DNA of 64,000 nt from Xestospongia muta (lineage: Eukaryota > Porifera > Demospongiae > Haplosclerida > Petrosiidae): assembly GCA_963693285.1 (NCBI GenBank), contig OY848919.1:9481461-9545460 (forward strand), read 5' to 3'. The notes beneath the pieces are model-generated. The model worked only from the letters and a program-made list of their open reading frames with translations, was not told where the DNA came from and did no database searches. This document shows positions 57,844-64,000 of the stretch, piece by piece. Position 1 is the stretch's first letter; each line of letters opens with the position of its first letter. A program made the position numbers and the translations under genes.

Positions 57844-59364
57844 TCAGTTAATATCGTAATACTCAAGTGAGTATCCCATCTTGTTGTTATTATACTCTAC
57901 TTCCTGATCCATATATCTCCCATAATGTTCCTCAACTATTAAATGTACATTGATTTCATTTTCTCTCACACGTAACTTGTAACGTTTAGCTAATATTATG
58001 AACACTATAAGAATAATAAGAACAAGCACACTCTTAACTATATAATAGTAAACACTCTGGCATGTCATCTCTATTTCACACCTGGATAGGTAAGTGATGT
58101 TTATAGTAAAAGTATAACCAACACCAAAAGCTGCATACCATAGTCCAACTAACAAACCTCTCATTTCATGTGGAGACTGAGCTATTGTAAACTCTAAGGA
58201 TGTTGCCAAAATTAAAGCATTTGATATTCCATACAAAACTTGAGAAACAGCAGTAAACTTGTATGAGGTTGTGTCAAAAAGAAAATGGTCTTTGCAAGCA
58301 AGTATTATGACATAATATATTGTTGTAAATAATGAGAATACCAGTCCAACTCCAATTCTTTTAAGCATACTTGGAATGTATTTGTGAAAACAAGGAAGTA
58401 TAATAAACTGATAGAAAAGAATTAATAGTGAAGCTACTAAACCATATAAAGCATTTTTGGAAATAAAGCAATCAAAAAAAGACAACTCTTCATTTGATTT
58501 ATAGAAACTAATCCATTTAATATTGTCAGCACAAACGAGACCAACAATGCAGATAAATAATGGTGTCAATCGCATAACTACCTTGACATTCTCTACCTGC
58601 TCCTCTGTGAATGGACCACCATACTTTTCCTTACTTAGGTCTAACCTGGAAGGGTAATTCTCCTCCCAATAGGTTAAGGCACTACGATTCCTGGGATACT
58701 TGTTTTTCCTAGCATAGTTGAGTACTTTAGCAATCAATTTGACAGGATTAACAATGTGAGATGTAGTATTCAGCCAATGTTTAAAGAGAAAGTTAGTGAT
58801 AATGACTATAGAGACAGCCACACCTGATAGCACATATGACACAATGAAAAACTGATTTATCAAGCATTGCACAATTATGTCAATTAAAAAAATTACAGGT
58901 AAACTCAATGAGTGCCAATATATAATAGCACTTAGTTCATCACCTGAAGCACCAATTGCTTGATCAATGTTAAATTGAATAATATTTGATCGTACACATG
59001 AGTATCCAATCACTTCTAGCAAATAAGCAACACCACTTGTTATATGAAACAGCACATTATAATGTGATGAAGTCTTTATAATGACAGCCAATCCAGCAAT
59101 TATCCATGATAAAAATGACAGATACACACCAGTAATGATAGATGTATACCTACCTACTTTTATATCAGCAAGTAGACCATGTAAGGGAAATAACAAGAAA
59201 GTAAGACAAAATCCAATATCAAAGATTATTTGATGAGCATGATTATTGACTTCAGCATAGGCAGTTGCTGCAAAATTTCTAATAAAACTTAAATGAGCAA
59301 ACATAGAAAAATCCCAGAAAATAATTAGCAATGCTGATCAAGAATTGATCAAAAATCTTGACAT
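57844..59364 (-). pseudogene. SLC15/POT-like transporter copy F, nonsense at codon 9
   Basis: Aligned with its paralogues, the start is ATG at 59364 (MSRFLINS), but codon 9 is TGA (59340-59338) where A, D and E have AGA or CGA. The rest is open for 495 codons to the YYDIN end, with all family blocks intact (GLLADIKVGRYTS, NPVKLIAK, EKYGGPFTEEQVENVK, SLEFTIAQSPHEMRG). The next ATG lies within TM1 (FSMFAHL), so reinitiation would give a protein with a damaged first helix. It may be a fresh null allele; the intact remainder argues that loss is recent. It groups with truncated copy B. Confidence 0.7.
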
Positions 59365-59572
59365 TTTCCCAGTTAATATGTCAAGAAATACAACAATGAA
59401 TGATTAGATAGACTCAAAGGAATATGGTTTTGGTTTCAGTACAATCACTAAGAAAGTATTGAAGCTATACACAACACTACCAGTATGTAAACATGTATTC
59501 ATATTAATGCAATTATGTTAAAAGATTTCGTTTCTGATATGCTTTTGACACAATAAAATTGAAAGATAGACA

Positions 59573-59600
59573 ATCTTATCTTGTTTTTATAAGATAAGAT
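59573..59600. promoter_or_regulatory. Inverted GATA pair upstream of copy F
   Basis: ATCTTATC and GATAAGAT arms, 209 bp upstream of the ATG at 59364. Confidence 0.4.
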
Positions 59601-60520
59601 GTATTTCATTGTTGTATGGTAATGTTCCTATTCATTAACAATGTCTGTTTCACATTCTCTCAATTTATCATACTATATATGATAGTACCATCCTCTAAAT
59701 GTGATCCATTGACCTAATATAAGAAAAATGATGTTGATAGTTTGCTACAATCTATACATTAACATCATCATATTCATTATGTCAAAAATATTATACTGTA
59801 TATGATACGTCAATGTACATAATTAGAATTAGAACCAATTCAATTAAAATTTATTTAAAAAATACAGGATAATGAAGAGTATATAAAAATCTTTGTCAAA
59901 CTACAGACCTTTGAAGCAAAGTACTATGATACACAAAGTAGTATAAGTACAAGACAGTGACCCAGTTATGATAGGTAGAACTTTTATTTTTGATAAAAAA
60001 TACACAAAGTTTCCAATTAATACACTCCTTCTTTTTTGTAAAACTAATTATATACAATTAAGCTACTTATATAGTGAGATGTATAAAGTGGTAAATCAAT
60101 TAATACAGGAAAGAAAATAACAAGTGCTTTAGAGAGCACTAGCAGTGATAATGTATGACTCTAATTGGAAAGATTGTATAGCACTGCCTATGTGGGATGG
60201 TCTTTCTTATTCTTATTGTACTATTTGTCTCCCAATAACAATAAGCTATTGTTCTTGATTTAACATTTCTTGTATTACTGATGCATCACTCAATGTGTAG
60301 TTATTTTTTGTAATGTTATCATCTTTATAAACATACATATACCACACCCATAACTATATAATTAACCACAACACCACACCTACCATTAAGCTTCAGTAGC
60401 CACACCTACCAAAACTATTTTGGGTGTGGCTTATTTCGATTACACCTCATATTTAATTAATGTATTAGGTAGTTTCATTCCTAGTCTAGAAAAGCCTTGG
60501 GATGTAACGAGCTGTCAATG
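59601..60520. other. Upstream flank of F and dispersed repeats
   Basis: 59890-60240 contains the uninterrupted version of the locus that in unit B carries the transposon gene, continuing into the repeat shared with 9885 and 38390. 60360-60520 matches 22685-22880. No gene. Confidence 0.6.
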
Positions 60521-60524
60521 AGAC

Positions 60525-61120
60525 TCTGTCTAGATGATATACATACCTTTGTCCCTGGTTTAGAGGGTATACTTGTGTAGTACTTTAATTGCAATTATTC
60601 TCTCTACTCACTTTTTCCTGCTGTTCTAGAACGTACAATTACATATAATATATAGGAAAGTTTAGTTAGAGATACACAAAGTTTTAACACAACTATTGAA
60701 ATACTACCAAATACAATACTACCAAATATAAAACTACCAAATGTAATACATGTACTGTCAAATTTAATATTGTCAATCACTACATTACATGTTACAATGT
60801 AAAAAAATTAGTGCATGTTGTTAACTTACCACCTGATTAGGAGGTAGATGGATGTCTTGAGCCTTGTTCCTGATGTCCAACGATGCTATAGCATCGTGTC
60901 ATTACTATGACACGATGCTATAGAAATAAAACAGATATAAAGAGTAATGATGTATTATGAGATATTATAAACTAGCAGTGTATGTTGTTAACTTACAAAC
61001 CAGATTTGGAGATGGATGGATGTTTTCAACCTTAGTCCACATATTACTCTAGCCATCAATGAACACCCACTAACTCCTCTTAATAATACATATGACTGAG
61101 CCAGGAGAAAAAGTCAACTA

Positions 61121-61157
<37 letters not shown>

Positions 61158-61352
61158 ACTTTTTGCATGTTCTTGTCTATGTGAATTTGTTATCTTCAAA
61201 TCCCATGTATCCAAATCAATGGGAGTATTATTTAATGATCTAAATATCATCCTATATGTAGCTACAGCAATCTCCCTGACTACATGAGAAACTGTATCAA
61301 AAAATATAACACTGAAGTTGCCTAAAAATTTTTCGCAGTTGACATTGTTCAT
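60525..61352 (-). pseudogene. Small-exon locus (DIHLSPNL modules), locus 3
   Basis: A duplicate of 45360-46136. The first-exon-like ORF (from 61352) reads VIFFDTVSHVVREIAVATYR and so on, but a base is lost just after the original ATG, and its 3' end runs into an (AT)n tract (61125-61154) longer than in locus 2. The second module carries a private palindromic insertion at its acceptor (60880-60923). Gene status is doubtful. Confidence 0.35.
60880..60923. repeat. Perfect palindrome / snap-back duplication
   Basis: An 18-nt perfect palindrome (ACGATGCTATAGCATCGT, 60880-60897) overlaps a hairpin with 17-nt arms (60886-60902 and 60907-60923) and a 4-nt loop. The duplicate at about 45722-45735 lacks it. 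Confidence 0.85.
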
Positions 61353-61889
61353 TTTATATTCTATTGCTTATATATTTTTTCTCGTAATAACTTTATGAGT
61401 TAGTATTTTACAACATTATTTACTCCATAAAATCCTGTTCTTGTGAACACCAACATATAGTTAATTATTCAGTTTCAAAACTTTTGTAGCCTGTTAAATA
61501 TAACAACTATTGTTATGTCATTCAGTTCATAGTTATTAATATTCAATAATCTATATTGCTTTTAGTCCCTCTACTAACAATATTTTTGTGATTTTATATC
61601 TCTGCAATAGTTACTATGACAAGAAAGGTTGTTTTCTTTGCTATTACATTGTGTTAATGTACCCACTTTCGATGTTTAGGAATAAGTTTATATGTAACAA
61701 AGGATCACTAATGAGAGAACCGTCATTTGATGTATGAATATAAAGTCATTCTAAATTACATATATTAGCAGTTCCAAAGTGCAAAAATCTGAATTTCATT
61801 AGTAGCTTACTCTTTTTTACAACATTATTATCACATTAGAATGTTCTCATGATCAATCTAGAATAGTTCAGGTTTTAGATTCCTTCTTT
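61353..61889. other. Gene-free stretch
   Basis: Homologous to 46137-46540 up to about 61750, where the duplicate diverges at the start of a 1.67-kb segment absent from unit D. Confidence 0.55.
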
Positions 61890-62435
61890 TCAATATTTGT
61901 CATGCTATTTCTATATTTGCTAATAACAGAGGTATGAATAATACATATTTTAGACAATACTGGTCAATATGATGGAAGAGAAGTGTTAAATAAATCACTT
62001 TTAGGAGAAAGTAGGATTTCTGCATGAGTTTCTTATTTTCACTGTATACAAGAATACATCATAAATTGAATCAGGGCTGTTTCTTATTGTTTTCTTTACA
62101 TCATCCTAAAAGTGAGACAGTGTTATATTTTGTCAACAACACAGCTGATATATCTGGTAATGTCTTCCGTGCATAAAAATAAAATTGATTATTGTTGGAA
62201 TGCACTCTACATCTATAGCGTTGTCATTACCCTCAACAAACAGATCTACCAGTAATGTTGTCAGATCCTATACAAGTGTGTTCTTGTGAAGCAGACAAAC
62301 TCAACTGTTATATTCCAAGCAAGATGGTTATTATAATACCTGAGATTGATATCAATATATCACTAGTTTCCATTGGTATAAGGAATGGCTTAACAGAGGA
62401 TGTGATAACTTTGTACCTACTATGCAAAATCTTAT
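61890..62435 (+). pseudogene. Relic of a beta-helix/Pmp-like gene
   Basis: Broken pieces match the 379-4152 gene in order: FANNRG (61917), NTGQYDG (about 61955), ETVLYFVNNTADISGN (62115) and QQTDLPVMLSDPIQVCSCEADKLNC, then IPEIDINISL and RNGLTEDVI (62240-62410). The first-gene equivalents are FANNRG, NTAQYDG, NAVFYFVNNTAAISGD, SSDPIKVCFCQSDKQNC, IPGIDINISL and KDGLTEGVI. Large internal parts and the whole membrane region are missing, and stops are frequent. Confidence 0.75.
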
Positions 62436-64000
62436 GAAATCTTTTCTCTAGTAACATTACCATTACTGCTCTCAAGTTTTGTATTTGTTTTTAAACCAAT
62501 ATTTGTATTAATAATATCTCTTGTCACAAGTAAATTAATAAGCTTCATACATCATTTGGAATGATTTCACTACATATGATCTAAATGCTCTTGTACATGA
62601 AGAGTTATAAGCTTAAGCTTTTCATTTGTATAATCCTCCTACTCCTCACTAAATATAATTGTCGCTGCTACCACTTCATCTTGTAGCTATAATACACTAT
62701 GATAGTCCATTTCAGCAACCATTTCTAATAAATTATTTCCAATCAATCCTACTATCATGTATCTGGTATTCTTCTATCCTAGCCCCGGATCCTTCAAAAT
62801 CTTAAAAAGATTTTTATACTTCTTATGTATTAAATTATACTAGTGTGGACTGGGAACAGCAATAAGACCAATTATCAAGTAACACTTTATCAGGTACATG
62901 AACATTAGTGATATAACTGCGTACTTAATATAAAAGAGAAGTTGAAATTATTAGATAGAATGAAGAAGGATAAGGAAATAGAAATAGAGAATTGAACCAA
63001 AGAGAAAGAAGGTTAGTTATGATACTCTTAGTAGTACATACTATATATGGTTATGTTCTATAGCTACTGATAAAATATTAGTAGAGAAACAAGAAGCGAT
63101 TGATAAGTTGATTCGAGAGAAACAAGGTAAGCTATTATTCTGTTAGTAGTATTATATGTATAACACTATCTAGGAATAGAAGCAAACAGCAAGCACCTTC
63201 TCTGTGATAATTAACATTTAAATGTGCAAAATATTATGTAAAGGCAATGCTATTGCTGTTTTTGAAATGTGGGAAATGTGGAAGCTCATCTTACTGTGTA
63301 TGACTGTACACTAAAGTAGATATACATAGGTACATAGATTTTGCCTTGCATATAAAGGGATAGATTTAGTCATAATTCTGGCTCTGATCCTTAGACTGGC
63401 TAGAATAAACTAAGCTTTAACATTTTCAGCATAGTTTCTATATTATATCTAACTTATCTTCTAACTTCAGTTCGTTTCTGATCTTGTTCATCTTCACACG
63501 CTCTAGACATTTTGCACACATTATTCTGCTCTTTTTATTGGTTTAAATTGTCTTCTCCTTACTCATTTTAAATTTCTTGAGTGAAAAATGTCAATTATTC
63601 TCTATAGACATAACTAAAGTATACTCTAAGTCTGCATACCTGTGGTTCCAGGTTCCAGTAAAGCAATTATCACATTCCAAAGCATAGCCAAACACACATA
63701 TATCCATAAATCTCTGCTGTAACTAATGATATTCTTTATTATATTTTGATATTATGTGATACGTTGCTGCACTGTTTGGATTACTTTCCTCATGAAAATT
63801 CAATTAGCAAGTAAATTAAGTTTTCATGGAACTGATAAAGAATCTATAAAAAAGATTTTATTTAGAAAAAACCAAAGTAATACATTGACTAATAATGTCA
63901 ACAGTCTAAAGACTTATAAACACTACACTCGTTTGTTCAAACATCCTCTTTACATAAACAAAACAAAATGTCCAAAATTGTAAAAGAGTTTTGTATACAA
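62436..64000. other. Flank leading to a further transporter copy
   Basis: 62740-62930 matches 32880-33075 and 56060-56265. 62945-63130 contains two coiled-coil exon remnants (KLKLLDRMKKDKEIEIEN; DKILVEKQEAIDKLIREK with a GTAAGC donor). 63420-64000 matches 46534-47120, the 3' flank of copy D, so a minus-strand transporter stop codon is expected about 60 nt beyond the window. Confidence 0.6.

Overview
The window looks like AT-rich animal nuclear DNA, most likely from a demosponge such as Amphimedon queenslandica. This is an inference from base composition, gene families and transposon types; no search was run. Most intact genes are single long ORFs, while several relics keep recognisable GT/AG introns. 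There are no rRNA genes, CRISPR arrays or prokaryotic operons, and I saw no tRNA gene.

Layout. 0-4.2 kb: a foldback repeat, then a 1257-codon gene for a secreted/membrane protein with beta-helix (Pmp-like) repeats, a Cys-rich neck and about eight membrane helices. 4.2-10.3 kb: non-coding, with one copy of a 1.1 kb dispersed repeat and a piggyBac-like terminus. 10.3-12.3 kb: a decayed Tnp2-type (EnSpm/CACTA) transposase gene. 13.5-15.1 kb: an intact SLC15/POT-like transporter gene (+). 16.5-17.5 kb: an intact secreted V8-like trypsin-fold serine protease gene (-). 17.8-28.6 kb: repeats and dead elements, namely a SWIM/YqaJ-type gene, an antisense THAP-domain relic, a Ty3/gypsy gag relic and a foldback cluster.

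28.6-64 kb is a tandem array of SLC15-like transporter genes, nearly all on the minus strand. A (29.65-31.16) is intact. B (35.0-36.1) is truncated. A very decayed relic lies at 39.6-40.2. C (41.0-42.7) is intact and divergent. X (44.8-45.35) is a unit whose gene is deleted. D (47.2-48.7) is intact. E (52.6-54.1) has a 2-bp frameshift. F (57.8-59.4) has a nonsense codon at position 9. The flank of a further copy, G, runs off the right edge. A/B resemble E/F, and X/exon-cluster/D resemble F/exon-cluster/G, so the array seems to have grown by duplicating two-gene blocks. Upstream of A, D, E, F and the scar X lies the same inverted pair of GATA motifs, about 209 bp before each ATG. Foldback MITEs, (TATG)n arrays and small inserted fragments decorate individual units and date them relative to each other.

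The genes do not form one pathway. The transporters probably move small peptides or related solutes across membranes, the protease is exported, and the beta-helix protein is probably on the cell surface. The main story is birth and death of a transporter gene cluster in a transposon-rich neighbourhood. I found no clear new defence or RNA-guided system.
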